Of a stretch of 55,623 nucleotides of DNA, positions 7,277-16,651 are shown piece after piece; within the stretch, counting starts at the first letter, position 1, and every line of letters begins with the position of its first letter. The DNA is from Cryobacterium shii (GTDB lineage: Bacteria > Actinomycetota > Actinomycetes > Actinomycetales > Microbacteriaceae), in assembly GCF_004402595.1 (NCBI RefSeq), contig NZ_SOFY01000089.1, forward strand, positions 1 to 55,623, given 5' to 3'. Below the pieces are notes generated by a model that did no database searches, was not told the origin of the DNA, and was given only the letters and a program-made list of their open reading frames with translations. The position numbers and the translations under genes were made by a program.

Positions 7277-8479
7277 ATGTCGCACAAATCTATCAAGTGG
7301 CTTCCCGCCGTCGTCGTTCCGGCCGTGATCGCCGTGGGCGTGATCGCTGTGCCGCTCCAGGCCGGCGCCGCCGTAGACCTGCCCGACAAGACGGCCCAGC
7401 AGGTGCTCCTGATGGTCAGCGACAGCACCGTTACGGCGTTCTCCGGAACCGTGGAGAAGACGGCGAACCTCAGTCTGCCCGCGATCGACCTCGGGGCCGA
7501 GATGTCCGGACAGGCGGGAAAGCAGGGCGCGTCCGGTTCCGGAGACGCGGCGAGCGGCGCCCTCTCCTCCGTGCTGGAGCTGCTCAGCGGCTTGCACACG
7601 GCCCGGGTCTACGTGGACGGAAGCGCCGCTGACGGAAGCGTTACTGACGGAAGCACTGACGGGCCCGCCAAGGTTCGCGTCCAGATCCAGGACCGCATGG
7701 CGGAGCGCAATATCGTCAGCAACGGCAGCGACGCCTGGCTCTACGACTCCGAGACCGACACCGCCGCTCACCTGGCCATTCCCGCCGGCGCCGCAGCGAG
7801 CATGAAAGACAAAATGGCCGCCCTCGACGCAGAGGCCCCGGCCGACGTGTCGACGCCGTCGCAGCTGGCGGACCGCTTTTTGAGTGAGATCGACCCGAGC
7901 ACCGTGGTCACGGTCGGAACCGACGGCCGGGTCACCGGTCGCACCGTCTACGAACTCGTACTCACGCCCAAGGCCACGGACACCCTGGTGGAGTCCGTCT
8001 CGATCTCGGTCGACTCCGAGACCGGAATGCCGCTTCAGGTCAGCGTGCGGGCCGCCGGCCAGAAGGACCCGGCCTTCCAGGTCGGTTTCAGCAGCGTGGA
8101 CTACGGCGCTCCCTCCGCGGACCTGTTCGACTTCACCCCGCCGGCTGGCGCCACCGTCAAGGAACTGGCGCTGCCGCAGACGCCCGCCAACCACGCCGCG
8201 CCCGATGTTGCCGCGCCCGACACGGCCAGGCCCGAGGTCCCGACCGAGGGACTGCCCGTCGTGACCGGCACCGGCTGGGACGCCATCGTCGAGATTCCCG
8301 CGGCATCCGTTCCCCCCGAACTCGGCGACAACCCGCTGATGTCCGAAGTCGCCACCAAGGTTGACGGCGGGCGGCTGTTGTCCACCTCGCTGGTCAACGT
8401 GTTCCTGGCCGACGACGGCCGGTTCTTCGCCGGATCGGTCCCCGTGGACCAGCTCCAGGCCGCCGCAAGCGCCCAGTGA
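7277..8479 (+). CDS. Secreted LolA/RseB-like (DUF2092-type) protein
   Basis: A 400-residue exported protein. Residues about 5-32 are a Sec signal peptide (KWLPAVVVPAVIAVGVIAV, then an AGAA cleavage region) without a lipobox cysteine. The body resembles the LolA/RseB-type half-barrel family: FSGTVEKTANLSLPA, a middle RVQIQDRMAERNIVSNGSDA segment and LVLTPKATDTLVESVSISVD. Actinobacterial members usually lie next to ABC transporters or sigma factors; here an ABC exporter follows 24 bases downstream, so they probably act together at the membrane outer face. ATG 7277 is preferred to the TTG at 7271. The ligand is unknown. Confidence 0.75.
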   Translation: MSHKSIKWLPAVVVPAVIAVGVIAVPLQAGAAVDLPDKTAQQVLLMVSDSTVTAFSGTVEKTANLSLPAIDLGAEMSGQAGKQGASGSGDAASGALSSVLELLSGLHTARVYVDGSAADGSVTDGSTDGPAKVRVQIQDRMAERNIVSNGSDAWLYDSETDTAAHLAIPAGAAASMKDKMAALDAEAPADVSTPSQLADRFLSEIDPSTVVTVGTDGRVTGRTVYELVLTPKATDTLVESVSISVDSETGMPLQVSVRAAGQKDPAFQVGFSSVDYGAPSADLFDFTPPAGATVKELALPQTPANHAAPDVAAPDTARPEVPTEGLPVVTGTGWDAIVEIPAASVPPELGDNPLMSEVATKVDGGRLLSTSLVNVFLADDGRFFAGSVPVDQLQAAASAQ

Positions 8480-8503
8480 ACAGCGCACAGTGACCAGCGC
8501 ACA

Positions 8504-9487
8504 GTGACGCCCGTCACCCCGGCCCTCGACCTTGCCATCGAGAGCCGGGGCCTCACCAAGCGCTTCGGCGAGCAGATCGCCGTCAACGCCATCGACCTGG
8601 CGGTGCCGCGGGGGTCCGTCTTCGGATTCCTCGGTCCCAATGGGTCAGGGAAGACCACCAGCATCCGGATGCTGCTGGGCCTGACCCAGGCCACCAGCGG
8701 GCAGATCAGCGTGCTGGGCCAGGACATGCCGTCCCGGCTGCACGAGGTGCTGCCCCGGGTGGGCGCGCTCGTCGAGGGCCCCGCGTTCTACCCGTTCCTG
8801 TCCGGGGCGGCCAACCTGCGCCGGTTCGACACCGCGGACCGCCACGCCCCCTCGCGCACCCGGCGAGTCCGGGTGGACGAGGCCCTGCACCGGGTGGGGC
8901 TGACCCACGCGGCGGGCAAAAAGGTGCACGCCTATTCGCTGGGCATGAAGCAGCGCCTCGGCATCGCCAACGCCCTGCTGCAGCCGCGGGAGCTGCTCAT
9001 GCTCGACGAGCCGACCAACGGACTCGACCCGCAGGGCACCCGTGAGGTGCGCAGTCTCGTGCGGTCGCTCGCGGCCGAGGGCACCACGGTGTTCGTGTCC
9101 AGCCACCTGCTGGCGGAGGTCGAGCAGATGTGCACCCACGCCGCCGTGATGAGCGCCGGCACCCTCGTCGCCCAGGGCACGCTGGCCGACCTCCGCCACG
9201 TCGGCGAGACCCTGGTGCGGCTGCGCACCCCGGATGCCGCGGCGGCGCAGGGCGTGCTGTCGCGCCTCGGACTCGTACCCCGGCGCACGGACGTGCCGGA
9301 CGAGGACCCCTGGGTTATGGCCCCGCTCGAGCGTGACACGGTGGAGAACCTGATCAACGAGCCGGAATCCCTGGTCTCGGCCCTCGTGGCCGCGGGGGTG
9401 CGCATCCGTGCCTTCTCGATCGAGGAACCGAGCCTGGAAGAACGATTCGTCGCACTGACCGGGGAGGGTTTCGATGTCGTCCAGTAG
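8504..9487 (+). CDS. ABC transporter ATP-binding protein
   Basis: ATPase subunit of 327 residues. Walker A is GPNGSGKTT, the signature is SLGMKQRL, Walker B is LLMLDEPTNGLDP, and the switch histidine is in VSSHLL. The long C-terminal domain is typical of the bacitracin/DrrA-type exporter ATPases. It starts with GTG at 8504 just after a duplicated CAGCGCACAGTGAC segment. It overlaps the permease gene by 14 bases, so the two are coupled. Together they would form an efflux or lipid-handling exporter; the substrate is not predictable. Confidence 0.9.
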   Translation: MTPVTPALDLAIESRGLTKRFGEQIAVNAIDLAVPRGSVFGFLGPNGSGKTTSIRMLLGLTQATSGQISVLGQDMPSRLHEVLPRVGALVEGPAFYPFLSGAANLRRFDTADRHAPSRTRRVRVDEALHRVGLTHAAGKKVHAYSLGMKQRLGIANALLQPRELLMLDEPTNGLDPQGTREVRSLVRSLAAEGTTVFVSSHLLAEVEQMCTHAAVMSAGTLVAQGTLADLRHVGETLVRLRTPDAAAAQGVLSRLGLVPRRTDVPDEDPWVMAPLERDTVENLINEPESLVSALVAAGVRIRAFSIEEPSLEERFVALTGEGFDVVQ

Positions 9488-10316
9488 TGCGCCGCGTTCC
9501 GCCGGCTGGGACCTGCTCGGCTCCGAGCTGACGGTGCTGTTCCGGCGCCGCCGAACCTGGGCCATGCTGGTCGCCATCGCCCTCATCCCGATCCTGCTCG
9601 CCGTGGCAGTCCGGCTGTCGTCGGAGACGCTGGCGCCGGGGGAGGGGCCGCCGTTCCTGGACCGGGTCACCCAGAACGGCCTGTTCGTCGCGTTCACCGC
9701 CATGATCGTGGCGATCCCGCTGTTCCTGCCGCTGACCATCGGGGTCGTCGCCGGGGACACCATCGCGGGCGAAGCCGGGTTGGGCACCCTGCGGTACCTG
9801 CTCGTCGCCCCGGCCGGCCGGGTGCGGCTGCTGCTCGTTAAATACGCCGGTGTCGCGATGTTCTGCCTGGTCGCGACCCTGACCCTGGCGGTGGCCGGCA
9901 CGCTCATCGGTGCCGCCCTGTTCCCCGTGGGCCCCGTGACCCTCCTGTCGGGAGACACCATCGGTGTGGCCGATTCGCTGCTGCGCTCGGCGCTGATCGC
10001 CCTGTACGTGACCGTGTCGCTGCTCGGGTTCGCCGCGATCGGGCTGTTCATCTCGACCCTGACCGACGTGCCCGTGGGCGCCATGGCCGCCACCGTCGTG
10101 GTGTCGGTTCTCGCCCAGATCTTGGACGTGCTGCCGCAGCTGGCGTGGCTGCATCCGTGGCTTTTCAGTCACTACTGGCTGGGCTTCGCCGACCTGTTGC
10201 GGCAGCCGATGGACCTGTCATCGTTCGGCGACAACGCGCTGCTCCAGGCCGGGTACATCGCCGTGTTCGGGGCGCTCGCCTACAGCCGATTCGCCACCAA
10301 GGACATCCTCTCGTAG
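9474..10316 (+). CDS. ABC transporter permease (ABC-2 type)
   Basis: Membrane partner of the preceding ATPase, 280 residues with about six hydrophobic segments: WAMLVAIALIPILLAVAV, LFVAFTAMIVAIPLFLP, the AMFCLVATLTLAVAGTLIG region, ALIALYVTVSLLGFAAIGLF, VGAMAATVVVSVLAQ and a C-terminal segment. The conserved ABC-2 segment GDTIAGEAGLGTLRYLLVAP is clear. It starts inside the ATPase gene (ATGTCGTCCAGTAG overlap). Confidence 0.88.
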   Translation: MSSSSAPRSAGWDLLGSELTVLFRRRRTWAMLVAIALIPILLAVAVRLSSETLAPGEGPPFLDRVTQNGLFVAFTAMIVAIPLFLPLTIGVVAGDTIAGEAGLGTLRYLLVAPAGRVRLLLVKYAGVAMFCLVATLTLAVAGTLIGAALFPVGPVTLLSGDTIGVADSLLRSALIALYVTVSLLGFAAIGLFISTLTDVPVGAMAATVVVSVLAQILDVLPQLAWLHPWLFSHYWLGFADLLRQPMDLSSFGDNALLQAGYIAVFGALAYSRFATKDILS

Positions 10317-10377
10317 GGACTCGTCCGGCACACGAAGTGCACCGGAGGTGCCCCGAAAGGCCCTAGTGTTGCTCCAC

Positions 10378-11862
10378 ATGACCGAACGCACCGCCGCGCC
10401 AGGCGCAACCACACGTACCGACAACGAAGCCCCTGACTCCCACGGCGTTCCCCACCTCGCCCGCTCCCTGAGCCGGCGGCACATCCAGATGCTCGCCATC
10501 GGCGGCACGATCGGCACGGGCCTGTTCATGGGGGCGGGCAAGACGATCTCCCTCGCCGGGCCATCCGTGATCTTCGTCTACATGACCATCGGTTTCATGC
10601 TGTTCTTCGTGATGCGGGCGATGGGCGAGATCCTGTTGTCCAACCTCGACTACAAGTCCTTCAGCGACTTCGCCGGCGACCTGCTCGGGCCGTGGGCGAG
10701 CTTCTTCACCGGCTGGTCGTACTGGGCGTTCTGGGTCGTCACCGGCGTCGCCGACATCGTGGCCATCTCCGGGTACGTCGACGTGCTCGCGCCGGGCACT
10801 CCGCTGTGGATCCCGGCGCTGCTCACACCGGTCGTGCTGATCCTGCTCAACCTCCCGAGCGTCAAGGCCTTCGGCGAGGCCGAGTTCTGGTTCGCCCTGG
10901 TCAAGGTGCTCGCCATCCTGGCCCTGATCGGCACCGGGGTGGTCATGATCGCGACCCACTTCACCTCGCCCTCCGGCGCGGTCGCCGGCCTCGACAACAT
11001 CTGGAACGACGGCGGCATGTTCCCGCACGGCGTGGCCGGCTTCGTGCTCGGCTTCCAGATCGCCATCTTCGCGTTCGCCGGCATCGAGCTCGTGGGCACG
11101 GCGGCGGCGGAGACGAAGGACCCGGAGCAGAACCTGCCCCGGGCCATCAATACCATCCCCGTGCGCCTGCTGCTGTTCTACGTGGGCGCCCTGGTCATCA
11201 TCATGGCGGTCAACCCGTGGCGCACGATCGACCCCGGCAGCAGTCCCTTCATCGGGATGTTCGCCCTGGCCGGGCTGGGAGTCGCGGCCATCGTCGTCAA
11301 CCTGGTCGTGCTCACCTCTGCCGCCTCCAGCGCCAACTCGGGCATCTACTCGACCTCCCGGATGGTCTACGGCCTCGCGCAGGACGGCAACGCCCCGAAG
11401 GCGTTCGGCACGCTGAGCAGCCGCCAGGTTCCCCGGAACGCGCTGCTGTTCTCGTGCATCTTCCTGCTCGCCGGGCTGGTGCTGCTCTACACCGGTGATT
11501 CGTTCATGGGCGCCTTCACTCTCGTCACCTCGGTGGCCTCGGTGCTGACCATGTTCGTCTGGTCCATCATCATGGTCAGCTACCTCGCCTTCCTCCGCCG
11601 CCGTCCCCAGTTGCACGCCGCCTCGACGTACCGGATGCCCGGCGCCCGGTTCATGCCCTGGGTCGTGCTGGCGTTCTTCGCCTTCATGCTCTGGGCGCTC
11701 GGTCAGGCGGATGACACGCGCCTCGCCCTGGTCGTGGCCCCGCTCTGGTTCCTCGGGCTCGGCGGCGCCTGGTACGTGAACCGCAAGGCTCCGCTGCAGC
11801 AGGCCCGGATCGAGGAGTGGCGGGCGGAGGCCCGCGCCGAGAAGGCGGCGCTCGTCGGCTAG
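10378..11862 (+). CDS. cycA: Amino-acid permease (CycA-like, D-Ala/D-Ser/Gly)
   Basis: APC-superfamily amino-acid/proton symporter of 494 residues with about 12 membrane helices. The first helix carries the substrate-backbone motif GGTIGTGLFMGAGK, and FAFAGIELVGTAAAETKDPE is the conserved helix-6 to loop region. Sequence style matches the CycA D-serine/D-alanine/glycine group. The alanine dehydrogenase gene and a PucR regulator lie immediately downstream, supporting alanine uptake and catabolism. The ATG at 10378 is preferred over GTG 10348, although the GGAGG at about 10343 is near the latter. Its stop overlaps the convergent PucR stop within a CTAG. Confidence 0.8.
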   Translation: MTERTAAPGATTRTDNEAPDSHGVPHLARSLSRRHIQMLAIGGTIGTGLFMGAGKTISLAGPSVIFVYMTIGFMLFFVMRAMGEILLSNLDYKSFSDFAGDLLGPWASFFTGWSYWAFWVVTGVADIVAISGYVDVLAPGTPLWIPALLTPVVLILLNLPSVKAFGEAEFWFALVKVLAILALIGTGVVMIATHFTSPSGAVAGLDNIWNDGGMFPHGVAGFVLGFQIAIFAFAGIELVGTAAAETKDPEQNLPRAINTIPVRLLLFYVGALVIIMAVNPWRTIDPGSSPFIGMFALAGLGVAAIVVNLVVLTSAASSANSGIYSTSRMVYGLAQDGNAPKAFGTLSSRQVPRNALLFSCIFLLAGLVLLYTGDSFMGAFTLVTSVASVLTMFVWSIIMVSYLAFLRRRPQLHAASTYRMPGARFMPWVVLAFFAFMLWALGQADDTRLALVVAPLWFLGLGGAWYVNRKAPLQQARIEEWRAEARAEKAALVG

Positions 11863-13088
11863 ATCCGGGGCCGGCGCGACCAGCGGGCGGCCTTCATGGC
11901 CAGGTGCAGTTCGAGCCGCACCTGGCCGCCCAGCGGGTCGACCCCGATCAGGGTGCGGATCTTCGCAAGCCGGTTGTAGATGCTGCTGCGGTGCAGGTGC
12001 AGCGTTGCCGCGACATCCTGCACGGAACCGTCGGTGTCGTAGAGCAGCTCAAGCATCGGCAGGAGTTCATGGTTGGCGTCGAAGTCCCGCAGCTCCGCGA
12101 AGTAGACCGATTCCACCGGGGAGAGGTTGCGGCTGCTGGCCGCGAGGAACTGGTACACGCCGATCTGCCGGAAGTCGGCGATCGTGCCCAGTCGGGCGTC
12201 AACGGCGGCGGCCTGCACCGCCTTGCGGGACTGGACGTAGGCATCCGGAAAGCGTCGGAGGTCGTGGAACGCTTCGCTGAACCCCAGCAGGTCGGGGCGC
12301 TGGGCCCGGCCGCCGCGCCGGGCCAGTTCGGCCCGGTACCGGTGCAGGATCTCGGTGTGCACCACCCTTCCCGGGGAATCCCGCAGCAGCACCACGGTAT
12401 GCGTCTCGGTGCCGGCGCTGAACCGGGCCGCGTCGATGCCCACGGTGGCCTGGAGGGCCGAGATGCGCTGCAGCAGGACCGCGGCGGCGGGGTCGACCGC
12501 CGTGCCGTCCCGTGCTGTCGCCGGCTCGTCGGGTCGCGGCAACAGGGTGGCGAGGTGCCAGGGCCCGGCGGCATGCACCTGCGGCCAGCCGGCGAGCTCC
12601 TCGATGGCGGCCGTGTCGGCGTCGCAGGCCGCCAGGAACAGCGCCTCGCGCTGCCGGCGGTGCTCGGATTCGGCGGTCTTCGTGTCCAGCAGCGTCTCGG
12701 CCAGCCGGTCGAGCTGGCCGCGCACGGCAGGCAACGCCCCGAGGATCTCGGCCGGGGACTCGTCGTGCGAGCCCTGCATCGCCCACAGGTAGCCGACGCG
12801 GAACCCGCGCACCATCAGGGGCACGCAGACCCGCCCCAGCATGCCCAATGAGACGTTGGCCGGGACCACGACCGGGCGCACCGCGGTCGCGATGCCGTGG
12901 TGCAGCTGCCAGGCGCTGACGTCCGCCGGGACCTTCTTGCTGAGCAGGAAGTTGACGCGCACACTGTCGGCGAGCGGCTGGTCCCGGCTGTAGGCCAGCA
13001 GGCCGCCGTCGAGGTCTTCCAGCGAGAGGGCGCGGTCGAGCGCGGCCGCGAGGGCCTCCACCAGGTCTTCGATCTCCGCGCTGTTCAT
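11859..13088 (-). CDS. PucR family transcriptional regulator
   Basis: A 409-residue regulator. The C-terminal PucR helix-turn-helix is clear (ELLYDTDGSVQDVAATLHLH, then RSSIYNRLAKIRTLIGVDPL), preceded by a GGDEF-like CdaR domain and an N-terminal sensory region. Such proteins usually activate a neighbouring catabolic gene. Here it is divergent from ald and convergent with cycA, so alanine-responsive control of ald is likely, as for AdeR/AldR-like regulators. The start ATG at 13088 begins the recognisable protein; an in-frame ATG at 13130 is possible. A much longer open frame extends antisense through ald but has no PucR homology there. Confidence 0.85.
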   Translation of the reverse strand: MNSAEIEDLVEALAAALDRALSLEDLDGGLLAYSRDQPLADSVRVNFLLSKKVPADVSAWQLHHGIATAVRPVVVPANVSLGMLGRVCVPLMVRGFRVGYLWAMQGSHDESPAEILGALPAVRGQLDRLAETLLDTKTAESEHRRQREALFLAACDADTAAIEELAGWPQVHAAGPWHLATLLPRPDEPATARDGTAVDPAAAVLLQRISALQATVGIDAARFSAGTETHTVVLLRDSPGRVVHTEILHRYRAELARRGGRAQRPDLLGFSEAFHDLRRFPDAYVQSRKAVQAAAVDARLGTIADFRQIGVYQFLAASSRNLSPVESVYFAELRDFDANHELLPMLELLYDTDGSVQDVAATLHLHRSSIYNRLAKIRTLIGVDPLGGQVRLELHLAMKAARWSRRPRI

Positions 13089-13156
13089 GTGGGTCAATGC
13101 TAGATGCCCGACGGGGCGTGGAACGGACATCAGGCGACGTTTGCCGTCCCGACGTT

Positions 13157-13177
13157 CGACATTTGTCGAGTGACAAT
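13157..13177. promoter_or_regulatory. Overlapping inverted repeats between PucR gene and ald
   Basis: TCGACATTTGTCGA (13157-13170, 6-2-6) overlaps TTGTCGAGTGACAA (13164-13177, 5-4-5). They lie in the 348-base divergent gap between the regulator and ald, about 70 bases upstream of the regulator start and 260 upstream of ald. They are good candidates for the PucR binding site. Apart from these and the palindrome at 13202-13215, I see no gene in the gap. Confidence 0.5.
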
Positions 13178-13201
13178 CCGGGCGGTCGTTCGGTTTGCGC
13201 C

Positions 13202-13215
13202 GGAACGGCCGTTCC
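13202..13215. promoter_or_regulatory. Perfect 14-base palindrome upstream of ald
   Basis: GGAACGGCCGTTCC is a perfect palindrome about 222 bases before the ald start, in the same divergent gap as the TCGACA repeats. It is a possible second operator; in GC-rich DNA a chance palindrome of this length is not impossible. Confidence 0.3.
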
Positions 13216-13436
13216 CTTCCAGCGGAGATGACAGAAAAACCCCTGAACAAAAAGGCAAGTTCGCTGTTTTCCGCGCGGATCGGGCCGGTTGGGACGGGCT
13301 CCGCACTCGGTCCGGGCCGGACGCCGGCCGGCCGGGGGAGTGAACGTGGTTCTAGTCTTGACCCCGCCGCTGGTCCGACGTCGAAACCGGGCCCGGCGGC
13401 CTCAGCCACAGCGTTCCCCGAGCAACGGAGTCGATC

Positions 13437-14555
13437 ATGATCATCGGTGTACCCAAGGAAATCAAGAACAACGAATTCCGCGTAGCCATCACCGCCTCCG
13501 GCGTGCAGGAGTTCCTGGCAAACGGCCACACCGTGCTGATCGAGATGGGTGCCGGTCTCGGCTCGCGTATCAACGACGACGAGTACCACGTCGCCGGCGC
13601 CGAGCTGGTCGCGTCCGCCGACGAGGTCTGGGCCCGCGCCGACATGGTGATGAAGGTCAAGGAGCCCGTCGAGGCCGAGTACCACCGCTTCCGCGAGGGC
13701 CTGATCCTCTTCACGTACCTGCACCTGGCCGCTGAGCCGGAACTGACCCGCGCCCTGACCGAGGCCGGCGTCACCGCCATCGCCTACGAAACCGTACAGA
13801 CCGCCAACCGGGCCCTGCCGCTGCTCGCACCGATGAGCGAGGTCGCCGGCCGGCTGGCCGTGCAGGTCGGCGCGCAGTCCCTGATGGCACCCGCCGGCGG
13901 CAAGGGGGTGCTGCTGGGCGGCGTTCCCGGGGTGCGTCCCGCCAAGGTCGTCGTGCTCGGCGCCGGCGTGGCCGGCACGAACGCCGCAGCGATGGCCATG
14001 GGCCTCGGCGCCGACGTCACCATCCTCGACATCAACATCGACCGCCTGCGCCAGCTCGACGCGCAGTACCAGGGCCGGCTGAAGACCGTCGCGTCCAACA
14101 GCTACGAGATCGAGATCGCGGTGACGGATGCCGATCTGGTCATCGGTTCCGTGCTGATCCCCGGCGCCAAGGCCCCGAAACTGGTCACCAACGCGCTCGT
14201 GGCGCGGATGAAGTCCGGCTCCGTGCTGGTGGACATCGCCGTCGATCAGGGTGGCTGTTTCGAGGACACCCACGCGACCACCCACGAGGACCCGACCTAC
14301 CGCGTGCACAACTCGATCTTCTACTGCGTGGCCAACATGCCCGGCGCGGTGCCGAACACCTCGACCTACGCGCTGACCAACGTCACCCTGCGCTACGCGC
14401 TGGCGCTGGCCAACCTGGGCGTCAAGGCGGCCCTCGAGCGCGATCCGGCCCTGGCCCTCGGCCTCAACATCGCCGCCGGGCGGGTCACGAACCGTTCCGT
14501 CTCCGAAGCGCACGGCCTGCCCCTGGCCGACTGGCGCGAGCTGGTCACCGCGTAG
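13437..14555 (+). CDS. ald: Alanine dehydrogenase
   Basis: NAD-dependent L-alanine dehydrogenase (L-alanine to pyruvate and ammonium, reversible), 372 residues, full length. N-terminus [17 protein letters not shown] is diagnostic; Arg15, Lys75 and His96 match the pyruvate-binding and catalytic residues of the family, and [14 protein letters not shown] is the Rossmann NAD-binding motif. [11 protein letters not shown] holds the conserved catalytic aspartate. It lies divergent from a PucR regulator and near a CycA-like permease, making an alanine utilisation locus. A strong hairpin follows the stop. Confidence 0.96.
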   Translation: MIIGVPKEIKNNEFRVAITASGVQEFLANGHTVLIEMGAGLGSRINDDEYHVAGAELVASADEVWARADMVMKVKEPVEAEYHRFREGLILFTYLHLAAEPELTRALTEAGVTAIAYETVQTANRALPLLAPMSEVAGRLAVQVGAQSLMAPAGGKGVLLGGVPGVRPAKVVVLGAGVAGTNAAAMAMGLGADVTILDINIDRLRQLDAQYQGRLKTVASNSYEIEIAVTDADLVIGSVLIPGAKAPKLVTNALVARMKSGSVLVDIAVDQGGCFEDTHATTHEDPTYRVHNSIFYCVANMPGAVPNTSTYALTNVTLRYALALANLGVKAALERDPALALGLNIAAGRVTNRSVSEAHGLPLADWRELVTA

Positions 14556-14598
14556 CCTCGCCACCCCGGGGCTCGGCCGTGGTGCCGGCATCCGTCGC

Positions 14599-14658
14599 GG
14601 CGCACCCTGGTGACGCGGGCGCAGGTTCTACCCTGCGCCCGCGTCCACAGGGTGCGCC
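14599..14658. terminator. Strong hairpin between convergent ald and tetR
   Basis: GGCGCACCCTG pairs with CAGGGTGCGCC, two mismatches follow, then GACGCGGGCGCAGG pairs perfectly with CCTGCGCCCGCGTC across a six-base loop. It lies 44 bases after the ald stop and 40 bases beyond the end of the convergent tetR gene, so it could serve both. There is no U-tract on either side. Its left arm shares 17 bases with a hairpin at 47275. Confidence 0.6.
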
Positions 14659-14697
14659 ACGAACCTTCCACGCCGGGAGTCCGGTGGGGAGGTGGCG

Positions 14698-15360
14698 TCA
14701 ACGGGCGGCGGGAGCGATCGATCCGGCGACGCGCCGCACCAGGGCGAGGGAGTGGTGCAGCAGCTCGACGGGGGTGCCGGTGAAACCGCCGGAGAACCAC
14801 TTCTGCATCGAGTAGCGCATCACGCTGCCGGCGAGGGAGACGACCATCCGCGCCTCGTCGGCCAGGTCGGGGGTGCGGGCCTCGGTGCGCCCCTGCACCG
14901 CGAAGCGTTCCAACACCAGCTTCACCAGGTGCTCCTCCAGCTCCGCGATGCGGGACGTCTCGCCGGTGAGGAGTTCCGGGGTGCGCTCGATCAGCATCCT
15001 CCGCCGGCGGAGCAGGTCCGTGTCGGGGGAGTGGTCGGCCATCGCGTCGGCGATCATTCCGACGAGGTCTCCCAGCACATCACGGCTGGTGCCGTGCACG
15101 AACGCCTGGTGTTCGGCATCCGTCGGCGCGGGCGGAGTGCCGCCGAGGAACGCGCCTTCCTTGGTGCCGAAATAGTTGAAGAACGTGCGCGGCGAGACCA
15201 TGGCGGCCTCGCAGATCATGTCGACGGTGACGTTGTCGTAGCCGTGCTCCAGAGCGAGCGAGACCGCCGCCCGTTCCAGGGCCGACTGGGTGGCTGCGCG
15301 CTTGCGGGCGCGCAGCCCCTCGTCGGCCCCGGCCGGGCCATCGGGCACGGGACTACTCAT
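14698..15360 (-). CDS. TetR family regulator of the adjacent ABC system
   Basis: A 220-residue regulator with a TetR helix-turn-helix at about residues 25-65 ([20 protein letters not shown], then [17 protein letters not shown]). Its start overlaps the end of the ABC permease gene by eight bases, so it is the last gene of the ABC operon and probably autoregulates it. A likely operator is the CAGT-A-ACTG palindrome at 17424-17438. The helical C-terminal domain gives no clue to ligand. Confidence 0.85.
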   Translation of the reverse strand: MSSPVPDGPAGADEGLRARKRAATQSALERAAVSLALEHGYDNVTVDMICEAAMVSPRTFFNYFGTKEGAFLGGTPPAPTDAEHQAFVHGTSRDVLGDLVGMIADAMADHSPDTDLLRRRRMLIERTPELLTGETSRIAELEEHLVKLVLERFAVQGRTEARTPDLADEARMVVSLAGSVMRYSMQKWFSGGFTGTPVELLHHSLALVRRVAGSIAPAAR

Positions 15361-16651
15361 ACCGCAGAGCGTCGATCGGGTTCTGCCGGGCCGCGGCCCT
15401 GGCCGGCAGCGTGCCGGCGAGGAAGGCGATCAGCATGACCACGCCGATGATGATCGCGATCGAACTGGGCGCGAACTGCACGACCTGTAGGCCCGGGAGA
15501 TTCGAGAAGACGGTGTCCGCGAGGATGTTGCTGACCAGCGAACCGACGCCCACCGCCACGAGTGCGCCCAGTGCGCTGCCGAGGAACCCGATGAACACCG
15601 CTTCGGTGCTGAAGAGGGTGTAGACGCGGCCGCCGTTCATGCCCATGGCTTTCATCAGGCCGATCTCGCGGGTGCGCTCCTGAACGCTCATCAGCAGCGT
15701 GTTGATGATGCCGAAGCCGGCCGCGATCAGGGCGATCACGGCGAAGGCGTTGAGCACGCCGATGATGACGTTGATCACGGTCTCGAATGACCCGATCTGG
15801 TCGGCCACGGTCTGCGACGCATAGCCTTGGTCGGCGAGGTCCGCCTTGATCGCGGTGATCTTCGCCTCGGACGCCTTCGGGTCGAACCGGGCGGTCGCGG
15901 TCGCGTAGCTCTGGGAGGAAGCCTCCGGTGCGCCGTCGACCTCGATGTCGTGCAGCCGGTCGGTCAGCGGCTGGTTGAGGCCGGCGCCGGCGCCGAGAAG
16001 GGTTTCGTTCTGCACGCCGACGACGGTCGCCGGGACTTCCTGCACGGTCCCCGCGAAGTCCCGGATGCCGATGGTCACGGTCTGGCCGATGGCGGCCTTC
16101 GCGGAAGAGAAGTCGAGCGTGTCGAGGTAGGTCGTGGGCACCAGGATCTGGTCAGTGCTGCTGTCGTTGTCCAGCTGCGCGCCGGCGGCGAGATCGGCCG
16201 TGGTGAGCGTGGCGGTCGGATTGACGGTCAACTCGAACTTGCCGCCGCCGTCGTGCTGGATGTAGTCGGGCGTCACCTGCACGGACGGGTCGACGCCGAG
16301 GATTCCCTTGGTGTCTTTGATGGCCTCGAGGTCCTTGGTGGTGAGGGCCTGGATGGTGCTGCCCGGGCGTGATCCGTTGCCCAGGCTGACCGTGGTGGCC
16401 TTCTCCGGGTCGTAGGGGGCGGGACCCGTGCCCGACGCCGCGGCGTCGTTGGTCTTCGAGACGGTCAGCACGTCCGCGGCCCCGATCGAGGAGACCTGGG
16501 TGTTGATGTAGCTCGTGACCCCGGTTCCGATCCCGCTGGTGATGGTGAGGGTGAACGCGCCGATGAAGATCGCGATCACGGTCAGGCCGGTGCGGAGCTT
16601 GCTGCGGAAGCTGTTGGCGATCGCGGTCTTGACGATGTCGATGAACTTCAT
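15353..16651 (-). CDS. ABC transporter permease (MacB/FtsX family)
   Basis: A 432-residue permease with the MacB layout. One N-terminal helix (KLRTGLTVIAIFIGAFTLTI) is followed by a large extracytoplasmic domain of about 230 residues. Three C-terminal helices follow: the region around FAVIALIAAGFGIINTLLMS, then IGFLGSALGALVAVG, then SIAIIIGVVMLIAFLAGTLP. QERTREIGLMKAMGMNG is the conserved FtsX-domain motif. It overlaps the ATPase gene upstream by four bases and the tetR gene downstream by eight. MacB-type systems are mechanotransmitters or lipoprotein/peptide exporters; the substrate is unknown. Confidence 0.9.
   Translation of the reverse strand: MKFIDIVKTAIANSFRSKLRTGLTVIAIFIGAFTLTITSGIGTGVTSYINTQVSSIGAADVLTVSKTNDAAASGTGPAPYDPEKATTVSLGNGSRPGSTIQALTTKDLEAIKDTKGILGVDPSVQVTPDYIQHDGGGKFELTVNPTATLTTADLAAGAQLDNDSSTDQILVPTTYLDTLDFSSAKAAIGQTVTIGIRDFAGTVQEVPATVVGVQNETLLGAGAGLNQPLTDRLHDIEVDGAPEASSQSYATATARFDPKASEAKITAIKADLADQGYASQTVADQIGSFETVINVIIGVLNAFAVIALIAAGFGIINTLLMSVQERTREIGLMKAMGMNGGRVYTLFSTEAVFIGFLGSALGALVAVGVGSLVSNILADTVFSNLPGLQVVQFAPSSIAIIIGVVMLIAFLAGTLPARAAARQNPIDALRYE

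Noticed and set aside
13089..14591. N-terminal extension of the PucR frame running antisense through ald
   Set aside because: The extension has no PucR-like sequence and covers the whole of an unambiguous alanine dehydrogenase gene.
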